From assembly GCA_027625915.1 (NCBI GenBank), contig JANTQA010000063.1:4049501-4113500 (forward strand): a stretch of DNA of 64,000 nt, read 5' to 3'. Both the position numbers and the translations under genes were made by a program. This document shows positions 12,101 to 22,535 of the stretch, piece after piece (the stretch's first letter is position 1; each line of letters begins with the position of its first letter). The notes below the pieces were generated by a model, which was not told where the DNA came from, searched no databases, and was given only the letters and a program-made list of their open reading frames with translations. The DNA is from Anaeramoeba flamelloides (lineage: Eukaryota; Metamonada; Anaeramoebidae).

Positions 12101-15100
12101 AAAAGAAAAAAGCAACCACCAATATTCACACTTTAAAAAATATCATCTAAAATTAAGATGAGAAACTTTAATATCCCTATATTGAAGTAATTTCTGAGAA
12201 ACAAATTGAATTTTTAAGGATCAATTAACGATGAATAACACTTTTGGATATTTAAATAATATAACTTAGAAATAAGTTTAGTTTAATAAAGATATTTTAA
12301 AATAAATTTGCCCCACTTTCTTGGAAATTGCTTATATATCTAAATTTAAATATCATCATTCAAGAAAGAAAGAAGAAGAAGAAAAGAAAAGGAAAAGAGA
12401 AGTAAAGAAAAAAGAAGAAAATAAAAATGAAGTAAACAAAAAAAAACAAAAACAAAAGACAAAAGAAAAAAGAAAAAAAGAAAAAAACAAGAAAGAAAAA
12501 AATCTTTTTTGGAAATTCTATCCAAAAAAAGTTCTATTTTTTAACAAATAATTAATCATATAAATTTATTTTTGAATTTTTTACAAACCTTCTTAATTCT
12601 TTCAAAAAAAAAATAAAAAATAAAAAAAAATAGCAAAACATAATAAGTTTAAAACATTTAGATCTTAGTCATAACAATATAAGCAAAGTACAAAATTTAC
12701 AAAAAAATATTAATTTAGTCTCATTAAATTTAGGGCATAATAGATTTGTTACTTCTAAAGGTATCCGGGGACAATTGGGTAACATAGTTGAGCTTCTTAT
12801 TGATCATAATTCGTTAGAAAAATTAGATGATCTTAGTTTTATGTATTCTGTAAGGATCTTAAACATATCTGGTAATTTAATTAGTTCATTTTTAGAAATC
12901 AAAAAATTAAAAAAATTGCAACAATTAGAATTATTGCAATTATCAAACAATCCGATTTGTAAAGTAAAGAATTATGAAAAAATCATTGTTTCAATTTTTT
13001 GCGATCATCCAGCATTGGAGCAATTAGATGGAGAGGATATTATTGATTTAAAAAAGGAAATCCGATTACAGATTAAACGAGAGGAAGAATCAAATTATGA
13101 AATCAAAACATACGATCTTGAAAGAATTGAAAATGAAAATTCACAATTTTTGAAAGAAACATTAGAGACAATTAAAAAAAAAAGAAACAGAATCAACGCG
13201 CAAATAATTGATAGCAATAATTTACAAAATAAAAATTTGTTAAAAAGCCAAATTATTTTGCCCAACAACCAAGAAATGCTCGATGAAAATAATTTAAAAA
13301 ATGAAATAAATCAATGGAATGAGAAAAGGAAAAAAAAACTAGGAGTTGTAATGAAAAACGTGAGTAATTTTCGGTTAAAAATTGAAAAAATGAAAAGTAC
13401 AAAACAAAAAGATTGGTTAAGATATTATTTGGATGAAATTAAACTTGTTAGATTTTTTGACAAATCTGAATTAGAAGAAAAAGCATTAATGGAAAAACAA
13501 AATCAAAACCTTTTATTAGAAAAAAAACAAAAAGAAAAAGAAAAGGAAAAGGAAAAGGAAAAGGAAAAGGAAAAAGAAAAAGAAATCAAAAACAACAAAG
13601 AAGAAGTTGACAAAACAAAAAATGAACATGTTTGGGGATCTGAGACTGAAAACTCAAAGAAAACGGAAAAGGAAATTCCAAAAATTAAAAATGATAATGA
13701 TAACGAGAACACAACCAATAATAATGATGATGGTGATCATACAAATGATCATAAAAACGAGATAAATATGGAAAATGAAAATAAAAATGAAAACGAGGAA
13801 AAAAGCCCAGATTATCCAATAGAAAACCCAAATGCAAATCAGGATGAAACAAAGCCATCAAAAACACCCCAAGTTAATAACAGAAATGGTGGTGATGGAG
13901 AAATAACCTTTGAAGAGCAAGAATACCAAACATTTGATGTTGAATTAATAAATAGCTATATTTTAAATAAAAGAAAAAAACAATATAAAAGAATGAAAAG
14001 AAAAGAAAAAAGGAAAAACAATAAAAATGAAATTAATTCCAGTGATAGTATTGATAGTTCAAATGATGAAATAGAGAGTTCAAGTGAAGAAGAAAATGAA
14101 ATCGTCCAATTAACAATTAGTTCAACTTTATTAATAGATTCCGAACATAATTTTAAAATTAAAATTGATGATATTGATTCTGTTAAAAAAGTTAAAAATG
14201 TTGAAAATATTATTGCACTTATTTATTTTCCAAATCAAAGTACTAAAAACGAAACGACGGACAATAACAACAACGACGATGACAACGAAAAAGAAAAGAA
14301 GAAAAAACCACGAAAAAAAAAAGTTCGGCGATATGATATCTTGAATGAAAAAAATACCAACAATATAATTTCAATCATCACAACCATCAAAGAAGAAAAA
14401 GAAAAATCCAAAAGACAACAGGAACAAGAAAAGATAATGAAACAAGAACGAATAAATTCGGCAAAAAAAAATCTCAATCAAAATTCTCATATCATGAGTA
14501 GCGAAAATGATCTTGATATAAAATCACAAAACTCCCAAACGAATTCGCAGCGATCGCAAACAAAATCCCAAAAATCGCAAACAAACTCCCAAACGAATTC
14601 ACAGCGATCGCAAACGAATTCCCAAAAATCGCAAACAAAATCGCAAATATCGCAAACAAATTCACAGCAATCTCTAAATTCCAAAGCTAAATCAGAAAAT
14701 TCCGAACAAATTTCAAATAACACAAAATCGCAATTGAACATTAACAATGACAAGAATAAAACGGTAGATGAACAAAAGGTAGTTTCAAGTGAACAAGAGG
14801 ATATAAATAATTTATATGGAAGTAGTGAATCGGAAATTGATACCAATGATAACACATCGATCAACAAAGATAATTCTTCATCGTTTAGTGTTGACACATG
14901 GGGGAGCTCCGAAATGAACAGCACGACAAGTAAAGAACAGACAAGCAAGAAGCAAGAAATTAAAAAGGAGCAAATCGACAATTTCTTGAATGAATTGAAA
15001 AAGACAAAAACGGTGCAGGATTACTTATCCATTCCTAAGCAATTGAAATTGTATTTAGATGTAATGTATATCAAAGATAAAAAGGAATCGATAAATATTT

Positions 15101-15927
15101 CTTTAACGACAACATTCATTAAAGCCGGCAACCCGATTATCGAAGAAGAGCCATGCTATTTAGTCTTGACGAATAAATTTGTCTATTTATTTTTACAAAA
15201 CAAAAATATCAAAGAGAATTTAGCCTGGAAAAAAAAAATCGGCACCATGAAGCAAATTATATGGGGATTTGGACAGCAATACTTTCGAATGGATTTCACG
15301 GGAAATTCCAATTTCATTTTCTTCACCAGAAATTCCGACATAACATTCAATTTTACAAACGAACCAAGATATTTCCCTCGGAATATGGAACAAATGGGGC
15401 ACGATGTGATCATTATCCAAAGCTTTTCGAAGCAAATTATCCAGAAGGAATTAGCCCTCCAGACAAAAAAATTTAAACTGCTCCAGCAATTACAAAACCC
15501 AACCAAGCAATTCATTTCCCTATACTCTGCCGTGTACCAAGAATTAAAAAATGGCAAGAGAATCAACAAATCCATTTTTATTACACAGGACTTATTCATC
15601 AAGTGTACAGAGGACCTATCAAAAGGACCCGATAACCCCATCCAAAAAAAATCCTATGAACAATTCCAAGACGTTCAGTTTTATTTATTAAAGGACCTTT
15701 CAAAAATCAGTGTCCGCAGTTCAAAACCCGGCGAAATGAAAATCCTGTTTTTAGCTGGCAACGGCAAAAACTCTAAGCAGTTAATGAAGCTTTACATACC
15801 AGTGCCATTGGAATTTGAAAGAGTAATCAGACAATTCGAAAGCAGTTATCAAAAATATTTTAAAACTAATTCTTCTCCCATTATTATTTCGGAGCCATTC
15901 CAAACAAAAAAATTAATTAACAAATAG
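6198..15927 (+). CDS. STK11IP-like: STK11IP/LIP1-like leucine-rich-repeat protein, split by a 5.76-kb intron
   Basis: Coding runs 6,198 to about 6,345, about 6,370-6,876 and 12,634-15,927 (TAG). In animals STK11IP binds the LKB1 kinase and has been linked to mTORC1 control of lysosomal acidification. The N-terminal helix (LIEHCNSFLVQ) and LRR block match the human layout. The key evidence is that SLDSLSCPYNQLTEIDDTL (ends 6,876) continues as QNIISLKHLDLSHN (from 12,634). This restores a 22-24-residue LRR period and aligns without a gap to human NALTALDSSL then RLLSALRFLNLSHN. Further matches are DWLRYYLDE (human NWLQYRSHL, near nt 13,420) and the PH-like C-terminal part LKLYLDVMYI ... CYLVLTNKFVYLFL (human LRLFLDVEVF ... 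LYLLKV, nt 15,040-15,190). Between them lies a long disordered Lys/Glu, Asn and Ser-Gln region. Near 6,340-6,370 the frame shifts by one within long A-runs with no usable GT donor, so an indel in the assembly or a real lesion is likely. The function here is inferred from homology. Confidence 0.75.
7440..8430 (+). repeat. Dispersed repeat, copy 1 (partner at 29.25-30.1 kb)
   Basis: The best conserved part is around 8,130-8,270: ATCTTTGAGATCTCAAAAAG, CTTCAAAACTAACACAGTTG and AAAATTATATATTCTAAG. Each has a counterpart in the same order at 29,800-29,910. The left half of both copies is a degenerate series of short units of the kind aaaaaattcaaataacaaaaa / ggatctca. It has no coding capacity and no clear ends, so the class is unknown. 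Confidence 0.65.
10130..10760 (-). mobile_element. Tc1/mariner transposase relic
   Basis: The minus strand retains signature motifs of the Tc1/mariner DDE transposase in the right order. First comes a helix VRRLLKHLRSPTIKK (near 10,690). FSDESWIYIYL near 10,620 matches the family's first catalytic D motif (LFSDES). QNSPDINPIENIW near 10,200 matches the conserved SPDLNPIENLW box around the second catalytic D. The frames between these motifs are scattered by shifts and stops, and long A/T runs have been added, so it is long dead. Terminal repeats were not identified. It lies inside the LIP1-like intron, antisense to the gene. Confidence 0.8.
11729..12332 (+). mobile_element. TA-targeting MITE, 'AGGTATTTCC' family, copy A
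   Basis: The left end AGGTATTTCCAAAAAAGTGG and right end CCACTTTCTTGGAAATTGCT are inverted copies, about 22 bp. TA flanks both sides (11,727-11,728 and 12,333-12,334). At 604 bp it has no transposase and is non-autonomous. Shared internal landmarks of the family are TTCAAAATATGTTCAT, ATTTCAATAAAAAA, and AAGTTTAATAAAGATATTTT close to the right end. TA duplication and short terminal repeats point to Tc1/mariner-type mobilisation. It ends 300 bp before the LIP1-like exon acceptor. Confidence 0.85.
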
Positions 15928-16559
15928 AAAATTTGAATGCTTCTTTCGTTTATTCCTTCTTTTTGTTATTCCTTCTTTTTATTCGTCGACGTATTCGTCA
16001 ACGTCTTCTTTTTTATCATTCACCTACTTTTTTATTTTTATTTATTTTGATTTTTTTTTGATTTTCAGAGCTAGACGATAGTCTTTATTCCTTATTTTAT
16101 TTTTATATTTTCTTTCTTTGATTATAATAATACACCCTTATTATTTTATCATAATTAAAAATTAATAACCCTTTCAAATAGCTTTATTTTTTTATTACAA
16201 TTTAAAGGAGGAGTTTTTAATTCTTCTCATTTCATGTTAGATTTTTTTTAATTTGAGAAATTCAAAAGAAAATTTCAAAAATTTTCTTTTATTTTCAAAA
16301 ATTAAAAAAAAAATCGTCAGTTAGCTTTTCTTGAATTAAAAAGAATATCTTAAAATCATGGATTTTCTCCATAAAAAGGAAACAATAAGAAAACCACGGT
16401 TAAATTTTCCAGAATTTAAAAGAATTTTGTAAAATTAAAGATTTTTTATTTTTTTCCATTTTTTTATTCGCTGAATATTCTTAATATTGGGAAGAAGAGT
16501 TATAAAGGAAAAAGATCAAGTGGTTATTTCCTAATACTGTGACACTGAAACACGAAAGT

Positions 16560-16709
16560 ATGAGTAACTTGAAAATAAAAACGAAAAAGGCAAAGGCTAA
16601 AATTGATCAAATGTTTAAAGCAAATATGATCAATCAAAAAAAAAAGAAATTACAACACTTAAATAACGATCCCCAAGTGAACAATAATGATCTATTATCA
16701 AATTATTAA
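16560..16709 (+). CDS. Candidate 49-residue basic protein
   Basis: An ATG-started frame (MSNLKIKTKKAKAKIDQMFK ... NNNDLLSNY, TAA) stands out from its surroundings by base composition. It is rich in Lys, Asn and Gln, with an amphipathic helix-like first half and no hydrophobic span. The context upstream, from about 16,490, is also less AT-rich than typical intergenic DNA here. I recognise no family. It could be a genuine small gene, one exon of a larger gene, or chance. Confidence 0.35.
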   Translation: MSNLKIKTKKAKAKIDQMFKANMINQKKKKLQHLNNDPQVNNNDLLSNY

Positions 16710-17154
16710 ATTAACCAAAAGTATTGTGTGTGTGGTTTTGGGGGTACTTAATTAAAGATAGCATTGTTTTTTTTTTTTTTTTTTTTTGATTTTTTACCAA
16801 TTGCTTCTTATAAACGCCTTTTTTAAATTTCAATTTTTTTTTCTTTTTCTTTTTTCCTTTTTTCTTTTAATTTTTTGTTTTTGATTTTTAAACATAAAAA
16901 AATTTAGATGTGACTTTCTTTTTAATAATCTTGAAATATAGGATTTTACGCTTAAATTACCTTTGAGGAGATTTAAATAAAAGGACTTTTAGAGTGTAAT
17001 CAACACTTCTTCGAGGAATACATATATAAAAATCAAAGATTTCAAATTTTTTAATAAAAATTTAGGAACTCGGGAAGAGCCGTCAAGTGTCATCAGGTGC
17101 CTAGTTTTTTTTTAATTTTAGAAAATAAAAAAACCTAAGGGCATATAAGAGGGA

Positions 17155-17946
17155 ATCTATCAAATATTGCCGAAAATACTCGAAAATCGAAAATACCAAA
17201 AATTTTTTTAACTACGAAAAAACAGGCTATGGTCAACTTACAAGAAATCCAAGTGCCAAAATACTCAGTTTAAATGTAAATTTGGAATTTTATTTTCGAA
17301 AATCTTTTTTTTTTTTATTAAAAAAGTATCAAAATTCAAAAAATTTAAATTATTAGGGAATGGTATACAACCCATTTTGTGTGAAAGGGATAGGTATCTT
17401 AGATTGCTATAACATTTTTGATCATTTCAAAATGGTATTAACTAAATGCGATAAAATGTACTTGTTAAGAAAATTCCTAATTTTGTATCATTACCCATAA
17501 ATTTCTAATATTAAATACAATCCAAAAATAACTGAATAATATCTAATGGTACTATACATACCCATGCCCTACAGAAGGTGGCTCAAGCAAACCCTTATTT
17601 TAACATCAAATTCCTTAAAAGAAATTGGTTAAACCAAAACAAACAAACATACACTATACCAAACCTAACACCATCCATACCAAACCCAGACTTACATATT
17701 TACTTATCCTAATAAGTTATGAAAATTACTCAAATATACTCACAAGGTGCCAAAAACTCTTTAGAGGGGATTAAAATAGAAAATTGAAAAAATGATGTTG
17801 GAAAGTAAAATTGTTGTTTTCATTTAAATTGTGTATATTGGAACTAGGATTTCTTCGAAGTTTCCCATAACGTGTTTTTATCTGATTAAAAAATTTTTGG
17901 GTATTTTCGATTTTCCGGTATTTTCGGGAATATTTCAAACACTCAG
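17155..17946. mobile_element. Foldback element with 9-bp target duplication
   Basis: Arms of about 140-150 bp (17,160-17,295 and 17,800-17,940) are inverted copies. Both arms encode a similar peptide, KYCRKYSKIENTKNFFN on plus in the left arm and KYSRKYRKIENTQKFFN on minus in the right arm. TAAGAGGGA occurs at 17,146-17,154 and again at 17,947-17,955. A related uninterrupted site (AGAGGGATTAACAACTCCT, near 38,714) shows what the target looked like. Nine-base duplications with long inverted repeats are typical of Mutator-like elements; that class is an inference. The interior is only weakly coding. Confidence 0.75.
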
Positions 17947-18636
17947 TAAGAGGGATTAACAACTCCTGGGTTAAAAAAATAAATTAAAAAAATCAAAGAT
18001 TATTCTTGATTCTTTTGAATTCAGGAAAACCTCCTTTAGTTTTTCTTGAATTGAGAAAATCTAAAGAAAATTTCTAAAAAATCCTTTTTCTTTTTGGATT
18101 GTTGATTATTTATCCTGGGTTCTAATCCTCCAGTAAAAAAAAAAAAAGAATCAAATGAATATTTTCTCAAATACTTAAAGTAGAAAACTGATTTCTGGCA
18201 GTTTATTTACAAAGTAAAAGAGAAATCAAAACTAAATTATAATAACAATAACAAAATCCTTATAACTTCATTTATTATTTGTATTATTTCTGAAGGTAAG
18301 TTACTTCCATACCAAAATTTCGTTTTCATAAAACCTAAAAATCAATTACAAAAATTTATTTTTTAGTTACCTCAATAATTCAAACTCTTTTCAGATTGAT
18401 CAATTAATTAAAAAATAACATGGGTTTACAGTTGATACAAGACAATTTTCTTTTTTCCCTATTCAGGGGACATAAACCTTAAAAAAAACAAGATAAAGGA
18501 AATATTATATTTGAAAAAGTTCAGGATAATTCATAATATGAAATAAACTCCTATTATTTCTTTTTTAAAAGTTACCCTGTACATTAAAAAACGAAAAAAC
18601 GATTCATTTTTTCCCTTTCTTTTTTATAATTTTTGG

Positions 18637-21600
18637 ATGGCTTTTTATTTTGTTATGTTCGAGAAACGATTCCAAAAAATTTTCTCCAAGTCAACAAAAA
18701 ATGAACAGCTGGAATTTAAAGTAATTTCGTGGAGTAGCCAACACCCCAAGCACCCAGCAAAATCTGTAGCTGCCTTGTATCCATTTAATGGTAATTATTG
18801 GCAAACATGTGAAACAAAGGATCAACAAGTTACCATTCGACTCGTGAATCCAAATTCCTTTGTTGACAGTATTTATATTTTACAAAAAAGATACAAGTGC
18901 GACTCAACTGTAACTTTGTTTGAAATCTGGGGTGGGGTAACGGACAAGGAGTCTGAGCAATCCTTGTTATATCAAGGAAAGGGAACCTTTTTATATCCCT
19001 TTTTAAAATTAACATTAAAAAAGAAAACCTTAATTCACGGTCCTTGTGCAACATACCTTCGAATTAAATTACTTAAATCGTATGGACCTGGCAGATATTT
19101 TCGATTGAACCAGTTCTTTCTCGTTGGTATTAAGGATGAAAAATCTCTTAAAGAACAAAAGAAAAGAAAACAAGAAAAACAAATTGACTTGACACTTGTT
19201 TCAATTTCAAATTTCTTCCGACAAAACTCGATGATTGATTTCCATTCCAGCTTTCAAAACACAACCAACATTCCACCAACAGATAGTTTATTATCCCAAC
19301 TCTATCAAGAATTATTTGAAAAGGGCAATTTTAATAAAGTCTCTGAATTAATTAGAATTATAAAAAAAAAAGGATTATTTATTGAATTTGTGGAGAAATA
19401 CCCCATTTATTACCAATGGAAAAGAATTAAAATCAAAAAAAAAACAAACAAAACAAGGTTACTTACAAATACGAAACATACAAATAAAAAAAAAAATACT
19501 CAAGATTTAAATAAAATAAATACATCTAATTATTTAAATCAAGAAATCTCTGAAACAAATGAAAATATTGAGGCTAATGGTGAAAGTGTAGAAATAGATC
19601 AAGACATTCTAACTAATCTTAATAATAATTATGATAATAACGAGATAAGTAGTGGCGATGACAGGGATGACGAGAATGAAGTTGAAGAAGAAGAAGAAGA
19701 AGAAGAAGAAGAAGAGGATGAGAGTGATAATGAAGTTGATGAGGATGATGAGGATGATGAGGATGATGGTGAGGATGTGGATGAAGAAGAGGATGACGAA
19801 GAAGGATTTCAAATGGGATCCGGAGGAAACTCAGAATCCCCAAGACAACAGAATAATGAAAATCAAAATTTATTGGATCAATTATTAAATCTACTATCAT
19901 CTGAAAATCAAATAGATCCAGATTTAAGAAGAACACTCGAAAATAATATCATCACAGTTGTTGAAGAAATGCAAAACGAAACCAATTCACAAATGCCTTT
20001 ATTTAATAGATTAGTTTCACAATTTAGACAAATTATGTCAAATTCAGAAACATATGAAAATAATAACGAAAACGAAGATGAAGAGGAAGATATTTATCAA
20101 GATGAAAGTCAAAATGAAAGGAAAAAGGAAAAGGAAAGAAACGAGAAAAAAAAAAAAAAAAAAGAGATTGAAAAACAAAAAAAGAAAGAGAGCAAATGCT
20201 CATCTCCATACTCAAGATTCAATCACTACATGTGCATGGACAAAAATAATTATGATATTTATTTATTTGGGGGATATAACAATTTTCCAAAAAATGATTT
20301 TTGGAAAATGAAAATTCCAAGTAAATATATAAAAAAAGAAAAACAATATTTTGAACAAATAATAAATGAAAAAACAATAAAAGAAGAAAAAAAAAATAAA
20401 AAAGAAATGAATAAAAATCTTGAACAAAAAGAAATTGAAAAACCAAATCAAACAGTACAAAAAAAAGAATTCTTCCAAGAAAAAACAAAGAAAAAAGAGA
20501 GTGAAACTAAAGACGAAAATAAAATGAAAACTCGAAATCAAAATGAAAATAAAAATACAAATAAAAATATAAATAAATATATAAATAAAAATACAGATAA
20601 AAAAAAAGAAAAAGAAAAATTTCAAGAAAAAGAAATATTAAAGTGGAAGAAAAAAGAAAAAGAAAAAGAAAAAGAAAAAGAAAAAGAAAAGGAAAAGGAA
20701 AAAGAAAAAGAAGAAGAAGAAGAAAAGAAAATAGAGAAAGAGAAAGAGAAAGAACAAGAACAAGAACAAGAAAAAGAAAAGAAAATAGAGATAAAGATTG
20801 AAGATAATATTATTGAAGAAAAACCAAATAAATGGATTTGGGAAAGAGTAAATTGTTTTGGGGATGTTCCCAAACGTAGAAGCAAACATAAAATAATTTA
20901 TGATTCCATTAAAGAGCAATTTATTTTGTTTGGGGGGTTTCCATTTACATTAGAGCCACAATTGTTCACATATAATATCAAAACAAAAGAATGGAAAATA
21001 ATAGATTATAACACAAAGCAATCCGGCGGGCCAGCGCAATTAATCGACCATTCATTCGTGATTGATGAAGAAAAAAGACAGTTATATGTTTTTGGTGGTA
21101 GAAACAATAATACCCAAAATAATATCTTATTTAGGTTTGACTTAACCGACAAAAAATGGACACCTTTATACGACGTAGGTCTTGTGAAAAAACATTTGAG
21201 TAATAATATAAATGATAATTCGAATGGGGGTGATCAGAATGGAATGGTATTTTTTGATCCAAAAAAATTGAAAAAAACTTATTTAAAACATCTTCCAAAT
21301 GAATTCGAAACTGACAAAACATATTTAATTATTATTTGCAATAAAAAAAAGCAAAGGGAATGCTTTCATTTTGTTATGGGATATTGTATTGAAGATTCAA
21401 AATTTTTTCGGATCGAAACGAAAACTGATAATGGATTTTTGCCATCAAGAAAATTTGATTTTAATTGTCAAATAATTACTCATAACGGAAACATTATTTT
21501 TTTCAATGAAAGGGTTATTCCGCTTTCTGGTGGTAACAAGAAAAACAAAATAATGCCCAATGAAATCTGGTTTTTATCTCTAATCTCAAAAAAATGGAAA

Positions 21601-22458
21601 ATACCTATCAAAAGAAAATTCCATAACAAAATAAATTTTAATAATAAATTAAAAATTGATACAAAAAATATTATTAAATTAAAAAAAAAAATAATGAAAT
21701 ATAATAAATTCCTGAGCACCAAAACACAAAAAAAATATATAGAAAATTTACAAAAAATACAAAAGAAAAACAAATATAAAAAAAAAATCATAAAATATAA
21801 GAAATTACTGAGCACAAATACACAAAAAAAATATATAGCAAATTTACAAAAATTACAAAAGAAAGACAAATTTACAAAAAAAAAGATCTTAACAATAAAT
21901 TATAAAATCAAAAATGAAAAAAAAAATGGCAATAAATTAAAAAAAAAAAGAAAACTTATCACTCAAAAACAAAATTTACTTGAAAATGTACCTTCAATTA
22001 GATATGGCACAAATCCAATTATATTACCCTCTGGGAAAAATATGATAATAGGCTTTGGTTCTTCAATAAATCATTCAAATCAAAAGAAACCCAAATATTT
22101 AAATGATTTATGGATCGCAGATATTAAAAATTTATCTGAATTTGAAATTGAAAAAAATTTACAATTCAACATTATTATTGAAAAATTAATCGAATTAGCC
22201 ACCAATCAAGAACAAAACGAGAAATTGAATCTGTTTAATATTTTGAAAAACCAAATTAATGAAAAATTATTTCCCTTTGAGCAAAGCAATCAATTGATGA
22301 GTCAAAATAAAATTTTGCAATCACCTAGTATTTTGAAAATTGTTTTTAGTGAAAATAAAAATTTAAATAATAACCAAATTAAAAAAAAAAGATACAAACT
22401 ATTTAAATCCATTATACAATGCTTACCTTTAGATCTCCAAAAAAAGTTTGTACATTGA
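18637..22458 (+). CDS. MKLN1-like: Muskelin homologue, CTLH/GID E3 ligase subunit
   Basis: A single exon of 1,273 codons from ATG at 18,637 to TGA; a second Met lies at codon 7. Muskelin is a kelch-type subunit of the CTLH (GID) ubiquitin ligase. An N-terminal discoidin-like domain spans about residues 27-165 (KVISWSSQHPKHPAK ... YFRLNQFFLVGIKD). A short, poorly conserved LisH region follows, then a CTLH segment at about 217-262 (LLSQLYQELFEKGNFNKVSE, FVEKYP), matching human LVLKGDFDACEELIEK and following residues. Kelch blades follow from about 520 (IYLFGGYNN), 729 (QFILFGGFPF) and 797 (QLYVFGGRNN). The C-terminus KRYKLFKSIIQCLPLD matches the human end RTQLFDTLVNFFPDSM. It is about 540 residues longer than human muskelin because of an acidic tract (about 348-392) and a Lys/Glu-rich insert (about 560-728) placed between the first and second kelch blades. 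Identity is confident from the domain order. Confidence 0.87.
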   Translation: MAFYFVMFEKRFQKIFSKSTKNEQLEFKVISWSSQHPKHPAKSVAALYPFNGNYWQTCETKDQQVTIRLVNPNSFVDSIYILQKRYKCDSTVTLFEIWGGVTDKESEQSLLYQGKGTFLYPFLKLTLKKKTLIHGPCATYLRIKLLKSYGPGRYFRLNQFFLVGIKDEKSLKEQKKRKQEKQIDLTLVSISNFFRQNSMIDFHSSFQNTTNIPPTDSLLSQLYQELFEKGNFNKVSELIRIIKKKGLFIEFVEKYPIYYQWKRIKIKKKTNKTRLLTNTKHTNKKKNTQDLNKINTSNYLNQEISETNENIEANGESVEIDQDILTNLNNNYDNNEISSGDDRDDENEVEEEEEEEEEEEDESDNEVDEDDEDDEDDGEDVDEEEDDEEGFQMGSGGNSESPRQQNNENQNLLDQLLNLLSSENQIDPDLRRTLENNIITVVEEMQNETNSQMPLFNRLVSQFRQIMSNSETYENNNENEDEEEDIYQDESQNERKKEKERNEKKKKKKEIEKQKKKESKCSSPYSRFNHYMCMDKNNYDIYLFGGYNNFPKNDFWKMKIPSKYIKKEKQYFEQIINEKTIKEEKKNKKEMNKNLEQKEIEKPNQTVQKKEFFQEKTKKKESETKDENKMKTRNQNENKNTNKNINKYINKNTDKKKEKEKFQEKEILKWKKKEKEKEKEKEKEKEKEKEKEEEEEKKIEKEKEKEQEQEQEKEKKIEIKIEDNIIEEKPNKWIWERVNCFGDVPKRRSKHKIIYDSIKEQFILFGGFPFTLEPQLFTYNIKTKEWKIIDYNTKQSGGPAQLIDHSFVIDEEKRQLYVFGGRNNNTQNNILFRFDLTDKKWTPLYDVGLVKKHLSNNINDNSNGGDQNGMVFFDPKKLKKTYLKHLPNEFETDKTYLIIICNKKKQRECFHFVMGYCIEDSKFFRIETKTDNGFLPSRKFDFNCQIITHNGNIIFFNERVIPLSGGNKKNKIMPNEIWFLSLISKKWKIPIKRKFHNKINFNNKLKIDTKNIIKLKKKIMKYNKFLSTKTQKKYIENLQKIQKKNKYKKKIIKYKKLLSTNTQKKYIANLQKLQKKDKFTKKKILTINYKIKNEKKNGNKLKKKRKLITQKQNLLENVPSIRYGTNPIILPSGKNMIIGFGSSINHSNQKKPKYLNDLWIADIKNLSEFEIEKNLQFNIIIEKLIELATNQEQNEKLNLFNILKNQINEKLFPFEQSNQLMSQNKILQSPSILKIVFSENKNLNNNQIKKKRYKLFKSIIQCLPLDLQKKFVH

Positions 22459-22535
22459 AAGGAAATTGTAATTTAAATTATAATTATATATATATATATA
22501 TATAAAGTATTTCCGATAGAGTATGACATTTTTTT

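Larger units (their letters stand above)
6877..12633 (+). other. Large phase-0 intron of the LIP1-like gene
   Basis: Proposed donor TTG|GTTTGA at 6,877 and acceptor AATAG|CAAAAC ending at 12,633. The donor is weak, but the LRR register supports the junction strongly. The 5,757-bp interval contains a dispersed repeat (about 7,440-8,430), a Tc1/mariner transposase relic (10,130-10,760) and a complete MITE (11,729-12,332). The other parts (6,900-7,440, 8,430-9,520, 9,870-10,130, 10,760-11,725) show no gene. A small inverted pair, ttattccaacat at about 9,541 and atgttggaataa at about 9,851, may mark a further 330-bp element. Confidence 0.65.
15928..18636. other. Intergenic region between LIP1-like and muskelin genes
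   Basis: It contains a short candidate gene (16,560-16,709), hairpin-repeat pieces at about 16,240-16,330, a LINE-tail-like stretch (about 16,990-17,095) and a 792-bp foldback element (17,155-17,946) inserted in a further repeat copy (about 17,090-18,130). The remainder (15,930-16,240, 16,710-16,990, 18,130-18,636) is T-rich and shows no gene. Confidence 0.6.

Noticed and set aside
12321-12551. Lys/Glu-rich open frame before the LIP1-like exon
   Set aside because: It starts inside the right end of MITE copy A and is a simple AAG/AAA repeat; no acceptor or homology links it to the gene.
14540-14680. Regular short repeats as a CRISPR array
   Set aside because: They lie in frame inside a host coding exon, the units are under 20 bp and there are no spacers.
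14235-15641. Minus-strand open frames opposite the LIP1-like gene
   Set aside because: Antisense shadows of an exon with clear homology on the plus strand.
20033-20919. Minus-strand Phe/Ser-rich frames opposite muskelin
   Set aside because: Complements of the Lys/Glu codons in the insert.
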